Source of the DNA: Gemmatimonadota bacterium
GTDB lineage: Bacteria; JAAXHH01
Length of the DNA: 64,000 nt
Assembly (NCBI GenBank): GCA_026702745.1
Contig: JAPPBT010000079.1
Location: 1-64,000, forward strand
Reading direction: 5' to 3'
A program made the position numbers and the translations under genes. Below are positions 25,346 through 34,342 of this stretch, in pieces. The first letter of the stretch is position 1; each line of letters starts with the position of its first letter. The notes beneath the pieces are model-generated. The model worked only from the letters and a program-made list of their open reading frames with translations. It did not search any database and was not told the DNA's origin.

Positions 25346-26563
25346 ATGTCCAGGTTGAAAGGACGCCGGATCGTCCTCGGCGTGACGGGCAGCATTTCGG
25401 CCTACAAGGCGGCGGAAGTAGTCCGCGGGCTCATCCGGGAACAGGCGGACGTCCGGGTGGTGATGACCCGTGAAGCCGGTGCGTTCGTCGGTGCCGTAAC
25501 CTTCAGCGCGCTGACCGCCCATCCCGTGGCCGTCGAGCAGTTTCCCGATACCGGGATGGCTGGCGAAGAACACGTCGATCTCGCGGTCTGGGCCGATACG
25601 GTGGTCATCGCGCCCGCCACGGCCAATATCATCGGCAAGATGGCGAACGGGCTGGGCGACGACCTGCTCTCCTCCGTGATGCTGGCCTGCGAAGCGCCCT
25701 GCTGCCTGGCGCCGGCCATGAATTTCCGCATGTGGAGAAACGAGGCCGTCCAGTCGAATCTCGACCGCCTCCGGAGTCGTGGCGTTCACGTCGTCGAACC
25801 GGAATTCGGCCTGCTGGCCAACGGCGAAGAGGGGGACGGGAGGCTGGCGGCGCCGGAGCATATCGTGGAAGCGATCGCCATTCTCGCCGATCCCGACCAC
25901 GACCTGGCCGGATGTAACGTGCTGGTGAGCGCCGGCCCCACGGCGGAGGACATCGATCCCGTCCGGTGCGTGACGAACCGCTCCAGCGGAAAGATGGGTT
26001 ACGCCCTCGCAAGGGCCGCGGTCCGGCGCGGCGCGTCGGTCACGCTCGTGGCGGGACCCACGAACCTCCAGGATCCCTACGGGGTTGCAGTCGAACACGT
26101 CCGGACCGCCGGTGAAATGCGCGAAGCCGTCCTGGCCAACCGCGAAGGCCAGCACGCCGTGATCATGGCTGCGGCCGTGGCGGATTACCGGCCGGGTGAC
26201 CAGTCCCCCCGGAAGATGAAGAAGACGCAGGATCGTCTCACGTTGGAAATGACGCGGACCACCGATATCCTCGCGGAAGTGGCCGCCGACCGGCCGCCTG
26301 TGCTGATCGGCTTCGCCGCGGAGACCCATGACGGTCTTGAATACGCGCGCAGGAAGCTGGCGGAGAAGGACCTGGACCTGGTGGTCTACAACGACCTCAC
26401 CGCCGAGGGTGCCGGGTTCGGAACGGATACGAACATCGTCACCCTGATACGCCACGACGGCCGCGAGGAATCCCTGCCCCTGCAGTCCAAGTCCGACGTG
26501 GCGGACCGCGTCATGGACGAAGTCGCCGCCCTGCTGAGAAACCGGGAAGTCGTTCCCGCATGA
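25346..26563 (+). CDS. coaBC: CoaBC: phosphopantothenoylcysteine decarboxylase / synthetase
   Basis: Two consecutive steps of coenzyme A synthesis in one 405-residue chain. The flavin-dependent decarboxylase half has GVTGSISAYKAAE, the active-site histidine in EEHVDLAVWAD, and PAMNFRMW. The synthetase half has VLVSAGPTAEDIDPVR, RSSGKMGYALA, AAVADYRP and the lysine-rich KMKKTQD. At the place of the active-site cysteine known from E. coli (usual pattern LACGxxGxGR) this protein reads LANGEEGDGR with Asn159. It overlaps the next gene by ATGA. Confidence 0.94.
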   Translation: MSRLKGRRIVLGVTGSISAYKAAEVVRGLIREQADVRVVMTREAGAFVGAVTFSALTAHPVAVEQFPDTGMAGEEHVDLAVWADTVVIAPATANIIGKMANGLGDDLLSSVMLACEAPCCLAPAMNFRMWRNEAVQSNLDRLRSRGVHVVEPEFGLLANGEEGDGRLAAPEHIVEAIAILADPDHDLAGCNVLVSAGPTAEDIDPVRCVTNRSSGKMGYALARAAVRRGASVTLVAGPTNLQDPYGVAVEHVRTAGEMREAVLANREGQHAVIMAAAVADYRPGDQSPRKMKKTQDRLTLEMTRTTDILAEVAADRPPVLIGFAAETHDGLEYARRKLAEKDLDLVVYNDLTAEGAGFGTDTNIVTLIRHDGREESLPLQSKSDVADRVMDEVAALLRNREVVPA

Positions 26564-27507
26564 ACAACCAAGCGTCGCTGTCCGACCTGATACGCCAGAC
26601 CGTCGAGGCCGTGAGGCAGGAAGAAGAGCAGGGTCTCGAATCGCTCTACCTGCCGGAGGGCCTGGACGGGGCGCTTCCGCTGCCGGAACAGAGGGGGTTG
26701 CCTCGTTCCGAACAACCGGGCCAACCTGCCGGGGCCGGGCGAGCGGCCCAGGCGGGCCAACCTGCCCGGAGCAGCCAGACTGCCCCGACCGCTCAACCTG
26801 CCCGAAGTGGCCAACCTGTACGGCCGGGCCAACCTGCCGGGGCCGGGCGAGCGGCCCCTGTGGCCCCTGTGGCCCCTGTGGCCCAGGCGCCCCAGGCGCC
26901 CCAGACGGACCCGGCAACGTCCCTCGAGGCTCTGTATGCGAAATACCATCGCTGCACGGCCTGCGCGCTGGGATTCAAGCGAAAGCACTTTGTATTCGGT
27001 ACCGGGAACGAGCACGCCGACGTGATGTTCGTGGGCGAAGCGCCCGGCGCCCAGGAAGACGAACAGGGCCAGCCCTTCGTGGGCCAGGCGGGAAAGCTGC
27101 TGACCCGCATCCTGAACGCCATTGATTTCACCCGGGACGAGGTGTACATCACCAACATCCTGAAATGCCGGCCGCCGAACAACCGCGACCCGATGCCCGA
27201 AGAGATCGACGCGTGCGACGCCATCCTGAAGGAGCAGATCCGGCTCGTCCGACCCAGGTTGATCTGCGCCCTCGGCCGCGTCGCGGCCCAGGCCCTGCTC
27301 GGGAAGAACGATTCGATTCGGTCGCTGCGGGGCAGGTTCCACGACTATCACGGCATCAGACTGCTGGTGACGTACCACCCTTCCGGCCTGCTGCGCAATG
27401 CGGCCTACAAGCGGCCGACCTGGGAAGACGTGCAGATGTTGCGGAAGGAATACGACCGTATCGCGCAGTCCGATGCGCAGGCGACCCCGGGAGCTGAGGT
27501 CTCATGA
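26560..27507 (+). CDS. family 4 (Fe-S) uracil-DNA glycosylase with low-complexity N-terminal region
   Basis: Removes uracil from DNA. The catalytic domain (about residues 120-305) has the Fe-S cysteines in HRCTACALG and LKCRPPNNRDP, the active-site motif GEAPGAQEDEQGQPFVG, and the C-terminal VTYHPSGLLRN. Between a short N-terminal helix (residues 1-45) and this domain lies a 75-residue stretch rich in Pro, Ala, Gln and Gly, encoded by imperfect repeats. One 33-bp block (26717 and 26824) is present twice. Overlaps by ATGA on both sides place it firmly in the operon. Confidence 0.9.
   Translation: MNNQASLSDLIRQTVEAVRQEEEQGLESLYLPEGLDGALPLPEQRGLPRSEQPGQPAGAGRAAQAGQPARSSQTAPTAQPARSGQPVRPGQPAGAGRAAPVAPVAPVAQAPQAPQTDPATSLEALYAKYHRCTACALGFKRKHFVFGTGNEHADVMFVGEAPGAQEDEQGQPFVGQAGKLLTRILNAIDFTRDEVYITNILKCRPPNNRDPMPEEIDACDAILKEQIRLVRPRLICALGRVAAQALLGKNDSIRSLRGRFHDYHGIRLLVTYHPSGLLRNAAYKRPTWEDVQMLRKEYDRIAQSDAQATPGAEVS
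26700..26912. repeat. nested repeats coding a Pro/Ala/Gln-rich linker in the UDG gene
   Basis: A block beginning ccgggccaacctgccggggc is found at 26717 and again at 26824, 107 bp apart. The 9-bp unit ggcccctgt follows in about 3.5 copies (26853 onwards), then a doubled aggcgcccc. All keep the reading frame. Confidence 0.88.
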
Positions 27508-28865
27508 ACAGCCAGAGCGACGGGGCGGAGCGACTTCCGCCACAGGCCGTGGAAGCGGAGGCGGCGGTCCTGGGCGCCATGCTGCTGGAGCAGGACGCCA
27601 TATCGATCGCCCTCGAGATCCTGGACGATACCGCGTTCTACCGAGAGGCGCACCGCAAGATCTTCAACGCCATCATTGCCCTGTACGACCGGAACGAACC
27701 CACCGACGTGATCACCCTGAGCGAAGAGCTGGAGAAGCGGCATGAACTGCCCGCCGTGGGGGGATCCTTCTACCTGGTCGGCCTGACGGAAGGCGTTTCG
27801 ACTGCGGCCAACGTGGAATATCACGCCCGGATTGTGCTCGAGAAGTCCCAGGGACGCAAGCTGATCAACGTGGCGACCCAGATCGCCTCCCGGGCCTATG
27901 AATCGTCGGAAGACACCGCGGAACTGCTGGACGACGCCGAACGGATGGTGTTCTCCCTGTCCCAGCGCGACGCCCGACGCGGCTTCACCCAGCTCAATCC
28001 CATTCTGCACGACACCTTCGAGAACATCGAAAAGCTCCATGAGCAGGACACCACCGTGACCGGCGTGCCCACGGGCTTCACCCGGCTGGACGAGATGACC
28101 GCCGGCTTCCAGCGCGGGGACCTGGTCATCATCGCGGCCCGGCCGGCCATGGGGAAGACAGCCCTCTGCCTGAACATCATCCGCCACGTGGCGGTGGAGG
28201 CCGGGGTCGGCGTCGGCCTGTTCAGCCTCGAGATGACCAGCCACCAGCTGGCCCAGCGGATGCTCTGCAGCGAGGCTCGTGTGGATTCCCACTTGATGCG
28301 CACCGGCCGGCTGCCGGGAGACGCGTGGTCGAACCTGAGCATCGCGGTTGGGGCCCTCGCCACCGCGCCGGTGTACATCGACGAGACCCCGGCGTTGTCG
28401 GTTACCGAAATGCGTTCCCGGGCGCGCAGGCTGATGTCCGAGCATGACGACATCGGCCTGCTGGCCGTCGACTACATGCAGCTCATGCGGGGCCCGAACG
28501 ACGCGGAGAACAGGCAGCAGGAGATCTCCGCCATCTCCCGGAACATGAAGGCCCTGGCCAAGGAGCTGGACGTCCCGATCGTCGCGCTGTCGCAGCTTTC
28601 CAGGGCGGTGGAGATCCGCGGCGGGGACGGTAGGCCGCAGTTGTCGGACTTGAGGGAGTCGGGCGCGATCGAACAGGACGCCGACGTGGTGCTGTTCATC
28701 TACCGGCCCGCCCGTTACGCAGACGGCGAGGAACAGGAGCAGAACCAGGCGGAAATCATCATCGGCAAGCAGCGCAACGGTCCCGTCGGAACGGTGGACC
28801 TGGTCTTCGTGGACCGTTTCGCCCGTTTCGAGAACCCGGATCTCTATCACGAAGACCCGGGCTGA
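27504..28865 (+). CDS. dnaB: replicative DNA helicase DnaB
   Basis: Unwinds DNA at the replication fork. The 453-residue protein has the N-terminal DnaB domain (PPQAVEAEAAVLGAMLLEQD), the RecA-like core with Walker A ARPAMGKTALCLN, the catalytic FSLEM, Walker B LLAVDYMQLM, and the sensor region ALSQLSRAVE, with SDLRESGAIEQDADVV further on. No intein is present. It overlaps the UDG gene by ATGA. Confidence 0.97.
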   Translation: MNSQSDGAERLPPQAVEAEAAVLGAMLLEQDAISIALEILDDTAFYREAHRKIFNAIIALYDRNEPTDVITLSEELEKRHELPAVGGSFYLVGLTEGVSTAANVEYHARIVLEKSQGRKLINVATQIASRAYESSEDTAELLDDAERMVFSLSQRDARRGFTQLNPILHDTFENIEKLHEQDTTVTGVPTGFTRLDEMTAGFQRGDLVIIAARPAMGKTALCLNIIRHVAVEAGVGVGLFSLEMTSHQLAQRMLCSEARVDSHLMRTGRLPGDAWSNLSIAVGALATAPVYIDETPALSVTEMRSRARRLMSEHDDIGLLAVDYMQLMRGPNDAENRQQEISAISRNMKALAKELDVPIVALSQLSRAVEIRGGDGRPQLSDLRESGAIEQDADVVLFIYRPARYADGEEQEQNQAEIIIGKQRNGPVGTVDLVFVDRFARFENPDLYHEDPG

Positions 28866-28898
28866 CCGTTCTTCCCGCGTTACGATCTCTACCCGCTC

Positions 28899-29645
28899 AT
28901 GATCGAAATCGTACACTTGAGAAAAGCCTTCGGGAAACCGGTGCTGAAGGATGTCAACCTGACCATCGAGTCCGGGGAGACCATGGTCATCATCGGCCGG
29001 AGCGGATGCGGTAAGAGCGTGCTGCTCAAGCACATCACAGGCCTGCTGCACCCGGACGGCGGAACGCTGCTGGTGGACGGCAGGGACGTGACCAGGCTGT
29101 ACGGCACGAAGCTGGACGAAATCCGGAAGCGGTTCGGTTTCCTGTTCCAGGGCGGCGCCCTCTTCGATTCCATGACCGTGGGCGAGAACGTGGGGATCGC
29201 CCTGAAGGTACACACCGACCGGACCGAGGCGGAGATCAACGAACGGGTCCGGACCTGCCTCCAGATGGTCGGCCTGTCTGACGTGGAGGAACAGAAGCCG
29301 GCGGAACTTTCGGGCGGCATGCGCAAGAGAGTGGGACTCGCCAGGGCGATCGCCATGAACCCGGAGTACATTCTCTACGACGAACCCACTACGGGTTTGG
29401 ATCCCATCATGGCGGACATCATCAACGACCTGATCCTGGACATGAACCAACGGCTGTCGGTGACGGCGATCGCAGTGACCCACGACATGATCAGCGCGTA
29501 CAAGATCGCGGACCGCATCGCCATGCTCCACGACGGGGTGATTCACATGGTGGGGACACCGGACGAGATCCGGAACTGTGACGACGCGCTGGTGCAACAG
29601 TTCATCCTGGGCCGCGGCGAAGGCCCCATCAAATCGCTGGAATAG
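28899..29645 (+). CDS. mlaF: MlaF-like ABC transporter ATPase
   Basis: The 248-residue ATPase has Walker A GRSGCGKSV, the signature ELSGGMRKRVGLARAI, Walker B YILYDEPTTGLDP and a switch histidine in VTHDM. FGFLFQGGALFDSMTVGENV and the GGMRKR signature are typical of MlaF, which powers phospholipid transport between the membranes together with MlaE permease and MlaD. No mlaE or mlaD is found next to it, so its partners must be elsewhere. It follows dnaB by 33 bases. Confidence 0.88.
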   Translation: MIEIVHLRKAFGKPVLKDVNLTIESGETMVIIGRSGCGKSVLLKHITGLLHPDGGTLLVDGRDVTRLYGTKLDEIRKRFGFLFQGGALFDSMTVGENVGIALKVHTDRTEAEINERVRTCLQMVGLSDVEEQKPAELSGGMRKRVGLARAIAMNPEYILYDEPTTGLDPIMADIINDLILDMNQRLSVTAIAVTHDMISAYKIADRIAMLHDGVIHMVGTPDEIRNCDDALVQQFILGRGEGPIKSLE

Positions 29646-29684
29646 TCATGGACCAATCGACTGGAGGATCGCGGGTCTCGCGGT

Positions 29685-30887
29685 ATGGCTTCGCTGGCCT
29701 TTAACCTGCTCGCCCGGGACCCGGCTTCCAACGCCCGGGCCGGCCGCATGACGACCCCCCACGGCGAAATCCGCACGCCGGTGTTCATGCCCGTGGGGAC
29801 CCAGGCGACGGTGAAGACGCTGACGCCGGAGGAACTCGAGGCCGCCGGCGCGCAGATCATACTCGGCAACACCTACCACCTGTTTCTCAGGCCCGGACAT
29901 GCGTTGATCCGGGAGATGGGCGGGCTGCACGGCTTCATGAACTGGCGGCGGCCCCTGTTGACCGACAGCGGGGGCTACCAGGTGTTCAGCCTTTCGGACC
30001 TCAAGTCCATTCAGGAAGAGGGGGTGACCTTCCAATCGCATATCGACGGCTCGCGGCACCTGTTCACGCCGGAGTCCGTCATGGAAATAGAGACCGCACT
30101 CGGCGCCGATATCATCGCGCCCCTCGACGAGTGTCCACCCTATCCCTGCGACTACGGTTACGCGAAGGATTCCGCCGCCCTGACGTTGCGATGGGCCGAG
30201 CGGTCCCAAAAGCGTTTCGACGAACTGGAGGGAGAAAGGGCGCATCCCCAGGCGCTGTTCGGCATCGTGCAGGGAAGCGTCTACGAAGACCTCCGGGTCG
30301 ACTGCGCGCGGTCGCTGGTGGACCGGGGATTTGACGCCTACGCCATCGGAGGGATGTCGATCGGGGAGCCGAAATCGGCCATGGCGGACCTGATCGACGC
30401 CACCGTAGAACACCTGCCGGAAGACCGGCCCCGTTACCTGATGGGCGCCGGCACGCCGGAAGACCTCGTCGACGCCGTGGGACGGGGTATCGACATGTTC
30501 GACTGCGTCATTCCCACCCGCGAGGGCCGGAACGGCGCGCTTTACACGCGCTCCGGACGCATCAATATCTATAACGCTCGCTTCAGGGCCGATGACGGAC
30601 CGATCGATTCATCCTGTTCCTGTTATGCCTGCCGGACCTTCAGCCGCTCGTACATCCGGCACCTTTACCGCGCGGGAGAAATACTGGGTCCGAGAATGGG
30701 GACTCTGCACAACATCCACTTCTACGTCGGCCTGGTCTCCGAGATGAGAAAAGCCATCCTGGAAGGCCGTTTTGGCGCGTGGAGCAGGTCGTTTCTGACC
30801 GCGTATCGCAGTGAGACCGCAAGAAGTGAGACCGCAAGAAGTGAGACCGCAAGAAGTGAGACCGCAAGAAAGGAGCAACCCCAGTGA
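29685..30887 (+). CDS. tgt: tRNA-guanine transglycosylase
   Basis: Exchanges guanine 34 for a queuine precursor in certain tRNAs. The 400-residue protein has LTDSGGYQVFSL with the active-site aspartate, the second aspartate in DMFDCVIPTREGRNGALYT, and zinc ligands CSCYACRTFSRSYIRHL plus a later histidine. The C-terminus ends in four copies of SETAR, coded by a 15-bp tandem repeat, before KEQPQ. It overlaps yajC by GTGA, the usual tgt-yajC pair. Confidence 0.95.
   Translation: MASLAFNLLARDPASNARAGRMTTPHGEIRTPVFMPVGTQATVKTLTPEELEAAGAQIILGNTYHLFLRPGHALIREMGGLHGFMNWRRPLLTDSGGYQVFSLSDLKSIQEEGVTFQSHIDGSRHLFTPESVMEIETALGADIIAPLDECPPYPCDYGYAKDSAALTLRWAERSQKRFDELEGERAHPQALFGIVQGSVYEDLRVDCARSLVDRGFDAYAIGGMSIGEPKSAMADLIDATVEHLPEDRPRYLMGAGTPEDLVDAVGRGIDMFDCVIPTREGRNGALYTRSGRINIYNARFRADDGPIDSSCSCYACRTFSRSYIRHLYRAGEILGPRMGTLHNIHFYVGLVSEMRKAILEGRFGAWSRSFLTAYRSETARSETARSETARSETARKEQPQ
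30810..30869. repeat. 15-bp tandem repeat at the 3' end of tgt
   Basis: Four exact copies of agtgagaccgcaaga, encoding a (SETAR)4 tail. They lie just before the tgt stop and yajC start. Confidence 0.96.
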
Positions 30888-31219
30888 TTCAAGATGCCTT
30901 TGCCATGGGCCCCGGCGGTGGCGGAGACGCTTCCGGACCGGGTTTCCTGATCTCCATGATCCCCATCCTGTTGATGTTCGCGATCATCTACCTTCTGCTG
31001 ATCCGTCCCCAGCAGAAGCGTCAGCGGGAACACCAGGCCATGCTGGACGCCCTGCAGAACGGGGACAAGGTGGTGACGCAGGGCGGGATCATCGGTGTCG
31101 TTACCGGACTGAAGGCGGACACGGTCACGGTGCGTATCGCCGACGACGTCCGCATCGACCTGCAACGCAGCGCCATTTCCCGCCTGATCAGCAGCAAGAA
31201 GGGCGGCAAGGAAGAGTAG
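30884..31219 (+). CDS. yajC: preprotein translocase accessory subunit YajC
   Basis: The 111-residue membrane protein has a glycine-rich N-terminus, one transmembrane segment (about residues 22-42, ISMIPILLMFAIIYLLLIRP) and the conserved RPQQKRQREHQAML with GDKVVTQGGIIGVV. YajC associates with SecDF at the Sec translocon. The start is GTG overlapping the tgt stop. SecD and SecF, often next in other bacteria, are not here; def follows instead. Confidence 0.92.
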   Translation: MIQDAFAMGPGGGGDASGPGFLISMIPILLMFAIIYLLLIRPQQKRQREHQAMLDALQNGDKVVTQGGIIGVVTGLKADTVTVRIADDVRIDLQRSAISRLISSKKGGKEE

Positions 31220-31242
31220 GAAAGGAATAACAGGAAGCAGCC

Positions 31243-31797
31243 ATGGCGGTCAGACCCATTCGCATATACGGCGACCCGGTACTCCGGGAAAAGTCCCGCC
31301 CGGTGGGGGAGATATCTTCGGCGCTGCGCCTCCTCGCCGGGGACCTGGTCGACACCATGTACGACGCGGAGGGTGTCGGGCTTGCGGCTCCGCAGGTCGG
31401 GGAGCCCGTCCGCATGTACGCGGTGAACCTCGGGGCGATCGGTCCGGAACTCTTCCTGGACCGCCGTGGGCCGTCCCTGGACGAAGAGCCGGAACACCTG
31501 GTGCTGGTGAACCCGCGCGTCGTCAAGCAGGAAGGCGCGCAGACGGGAGACGAGGGGTGCCTGAGTTTTCCCGATCTGTTCGACAAGGTGACCCGGCCCG
31601 AGGTCGTGCGCGTCGAGGCGACGGACCTGGACGGACGCCCCGTCGAGATCGAGGGCAGCGGACTGCTTGCGCGGGTCCTGGTCCATGAGTACGACCACCT
31701 GGAGGGCGTCCTGTTCATCGATCACCTCAGCAAGCTCCGCCAGCAGTTCCTCCGCGGCAAGCTGAGGAAGCTCAAGGAGAGCGGTCAGGCGGTCTGA
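31243..31797 (+). CDS. def: peptide deformylase
   Basis: Removes the formyl group from new proteins. The 184-residue metalloenzyme has the three family motifs: GVGLAAPQVGE, EGCLSFP and HEYDHLEGVLFID, which supply the Cys and two His metal ligands and the catalytic Glu (here HEYDH). It is followed after one base by fmt, the classic def-fmt pair. Confidence 0.96.
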   Translation: MAVRPIRIYGDPVLREKSRPVGEISSALRLLAGDLVDTMYDAEGVGLAAPQVGEPVRMYAVNLGAIGPELFLDRRGPSLDEEPEHLVLVNPRVVKQEGAQTGDEGCLSFPDLFDKVTRPEVVRVEATDLDGRPVEIEGSGLLARVLVHEYDHLEGVLFIDHLSKLRQQFLRGKLRKLKESGQAV

Positions 31798-31798
31798 T

Positions 31799-32746
31799 AT
31801 GCGCGTGGTCTACATGGGTACGCCCGCCTTCGCGGTGCCAAGCCTCGAGGCGCTGATCGGCCGCCCGGAACACGAGGTGGCCGGCGTCGTCACCGGCCCC
31901 GACCGACCGAAGGGGCGGGGATTGAAGACCGCGCCTTCACCGGTGAAGGAAACCGCCCTACGGCATGGTATACCGCTCTGGCAGCCGGAGAAGTTGCGCG
32001 ACCCGGGTTTCCTGGACGCCCTTCGGTCCCTGGACGCCGGCCTGTTCGTGGTCGTGGCCTTCCGCATCCTGCCGGACGAACTGCTGGCCATCCCCCCGCG
32101 CGGCACGATCAACCTGCATCCTTCCCTCCTGCCCCGGTACCGCGGCGCGGCGCCCATCCAGTGGGCGGTGATGAACGGGGACGAGGTTACGGGCGTCACC
32201 ACGTTCCTGGTCGAAAGGAAGGTGGACACGGGCGACATCCTCTGCCAGGAGACCGTGCCGATCGGACCGGAAGAAACCGCCGGCGGACTGCACGACCGAC
32301 TGTCCCGCACCGGCGCGGACCTGCTCCTGCGCACGGTGGATCGGGTGGCGGACGGCCGCATAACGCCGCGTCCGCAACGGGGCGAAGCGTCGCCCGCGCC
32401 GAGGATCTCCCGGGAGGACGGCCGCATAGACTGGCGGCTGCCGGCCCGTGCCATACACAACAGGGTGCGCGGCCTGAACCCAATCCCCATGGCCTTCACC
32501 ACCTGGCGCGGCCAGCGCCTCCGGGTTATTTCGAGTCAGCCCCTCAGCCTGAAAGGGGAAGGGGAAGGGGGCGGGCCGCCCGGAGAGATCGTCTCCGCCG
32601 ACGAACGCCGGGGCATCACGGTGCAGACCGGAGAAGGCGGGTTGAGGCTGACCATGGTGCAGCCCGAGGGCCGGAGCAGGATCGAAGGCGCGGAATTTGT
32701 GAGAGGATACCGGCCCGTAGCAGGCGACCTTCTCGGCGGCTCCTAG
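31799..32746 (+). CDS. fmt: methionyl-tRNA formyltransferase
   Basis: Formylates initiator Met-tRNA. The 315-residue protein has an N-terminal RVVYMGTPAFAVPSLE, the folate-site and catalytic INLHPSLLPRYRGAAPIQW with VTTFLVERKVDTGDIL, and a C-terminal OB-like domain that binds tRNA. It lies directly after def and before rsmB. Confidence 0.96.
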   Translation: MRVVYMGTPAFAVPSLEALIGRPEHEVAGVVTGPDRPKGRGLKTAPSPVKETALRHGIPLWQPEKLRDPGFLDALRSLDAGLFVVVAFRILPDELLAIPPRGTINLHPSLLPRYRGAAPIQWAVMNGDEVTGVTTFLVERKVDTGDILCQETVPIGPEETAGGLHDRLSRTGADLLLRTVDRVADGRITPRPQRGEASPAPRISREDGRIDWRLPARAIHNRVRGLNPIPMAFTTWRGQRLRVISSQPLSLKGEGEGGGPPGEIVSADERRGITVQTGEGGLRLTMVQPEGRSRIEGAEFVRGYRPVAGDLLGGS

Positions 32747-32807
32747 CGTCCGCGGTCCGCGGTCGAGCACGGCCGGACAGCACCGTCCTGAGCACGGAAC
32801 CTCTATC

Positions 32808-34253
32808 ATGGTTCGACCTGACCACGAAACGCCGACCGAGGCCGGAGAGAACGCGCCATCGGTGCGCGAGACTGCCCCATCGGTGCGCGAGACTGCCCCA
32901 TCGGTGCGCGAGACTGCCTCATCGGTGCGCGAGATCGCGTTGAAAGCGCTGCATCGCGCGGAAGATCGGGACATGGGGCCGCGGGATGCCCTCCATGCCC
33001 TCTTCCGGCGGCACGATTACCCGGCCCGGGACCGGGCCTTCGCGACTGAACTGGTATACGGTTCCATCCGCTGGCGCCGCCGCCTGGACTGGATGCTTGG
33101 CCGGCTGCTGCGTGGCAAACCGGAGTCGTTGACGCCGTGGATCCGCCTGATCCTCCACATGGGCCTGTACCAGTTGATGATGATGGACCAGGTCCCCGAC
33201 GCCGCCGCCACCCATGAATCCGTGCAACTCGCCAAGCGCTACGGGCACGAAGGCACCGTCCGCCTGACCAACGCGATCCTGAGGTCGGCCATCCGGCAGC
33301 GGGACCAGCTTTCGCGGCCACCGCATGGGGGAGACCCCGTCTCGGACCTCGGCATTACCCATTCCTATCCCGATTGGCTGGCGAAGCGATGGATCGATCG
33401 GTACGGCGTGGAATCCGCCGCCGCCCTCATGGAGGCCGGGAACCGGCCGCCGACCCTGTCCGCTCGGGTCAACACGGCGAGGTCCACGCCGCAGGACCTC
33501 GCCGCATCGCTTGCGTTGCACGGCATCCAGGTGGAGCCGGGGCGATGGCTCGATGATTTCCTGATTCTTAGGCACGCGGGCGAACTGCACGGACTGGCCG
33601 CACATGAGGCGGGACTTTTCCAGGTACAGGACGAAAGCGCGGGTCTCGCGGTGAGGCTTTTGGGCCCGAAAGTGGGCGAGAACGTTGTCGATTTATGTTG
33701 CGCTCCGGGCGGAAAAACAACATATATTGCGCAAATTGTGGGCGCGGGCGGACGGGTGATCGCCTGCGATACGTCACCGCATCGACTCCGCCGCGTGGAG
33801 GAACACCGGCAGCGAATGGGGTTGGGGCAGGTGCGTCTTGTCGTCATGGACGGCCGGTCGCCCGGCCTGGATTTAAAGGCCGACCGGGTCCTGGTGGATG
33901 CGCCCTGTTCCGGTCTCGGCACCATCGCGCGCAGGCCCGATCTGCGGTGGCGGAGAACGGCGGAGGACATCGGCCGGCTCCGCGGCGAGCAACTGGCGTT
34001 GCTGGAGAAAGGCGCCGGCATGGTGAAGCCGGGCGGCGTCCTGGTGTACAGCACGTGCACCATCGAGCCTGAAGAGAACGAGGACGTCGTGGCCGCGTTT
34101 TGCAGCAGGCATCCCGGTTTTCGTCCGGACAGCCCCGGCGGCTGGCCGGAGGAACTGGCCGGAGTAATGGACGGCGCGGGCCGGATCGCCACGCTTCCGC
34201 CGGTACACGGGGTGGACGGGAGTTTCGCGGCGCGGTTTCGAAAAACCGGCTGA
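32808..34253 (+). CDS. rsmB: 16S rRNA (cytosine-5) methyltransferase RsmB
   Basis: Methylates C967-type cytosine in 16S rRNA. The 481-residue protein has a NusB-like RNA-binding domain (about residues 45-180) and a SAM-dependent methyltransferase domain with VDLCCAPGGKTTYIAQ, the catalytic DAPCSGLGTIARRPDLRW and STCTIEPEENE. Residues 17-44 are a repeat of SVRETAP-like heptapeptides encoded by a 21-bp tandem repeat. A start after the repeat is not obvious, so the tail is probably translated. The def-fmt-rsmB order is widespread. Confidence 0.94.
   Translation: MVRPDHETPTEAGENAPSVRETAPSVRETAPSVRETASSVREIALKALHRAEDRDMGPRDALHALFRRHDYPARDRAFATELVYGSIRWRRRLDWMLGRLLRGKPESLTPWIRLILHMGLYQLMMMDQVPDAAATHESVQLAKRYGHEGTVRLTNAILRSAIRQRDQLSRPPHGGDPVSDLGITHSYPDWLAKRWIDRYGVESAAALMEAGNRPPTLSARVNTARSTPQDLAASLALHGIQVEPGRWLDDFLILRHAGELHGLAAHEAGLFQVQDESAGLAVRLLGPKVGENVVDLCCAPGGKTTYIAQIVGAGGRVIACDTSPHRLRRVEEHRQRMGLGQVRLVVMDGRSPGLDLKADRVLVDAPCSGLGTIARRPDLRWRRTAEDIGRLRGEQLALLEKGAGMVKPGGVLVYSTCTIEPEENEDVVAAFCSRHPGFRPDSPGGWPEELAGVMDGAGRIATLPPVHGVDGSFAARFRKTG
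32857..32940. repeat. 21-bp tandem repeat at the rsmB N-terminus
   Basis: Four copies of catcggtgcgcgagactgcc plus one base (starts 32857, 32878, 32899 and 32920) encode SVRETAP, SVRETAP, SVRETAS and SVREIAL-like units ahead of the NusB domain. Confidence 0.95.
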
Positions 34254-34335
34254 CCGCACTGGGCAGCCAGTCTGAGAAATGACGGCTGACCCTACAGGGT
34301 GGCAAGCCTGAGAAGAACCGGTTGACCGCACTGGA
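34240..34335. repeat. imperfect ~37-bp repeat between rsmB and ffh
   Basis: The end of rsmB and the gap after it contain about 2.5 imperfect units, each with a ccggctgaccgcactggg-like start (34246, about 34281 and 34318) and a ggcagccagtctgag / ggcaagcctgag middle. The third copy carries the TTG at 34322 that opens the ffh frame. Confidence 0.65.
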
Positions 34336-34342
34336 GCGTATC

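Noticed and set aside
34253-34342. SRP RNA or other small RNA before ffh
   Set aside because: The region consists of imperfect repeats and shows no conserved SRP RNA GGAA/GCA loop arrangement.
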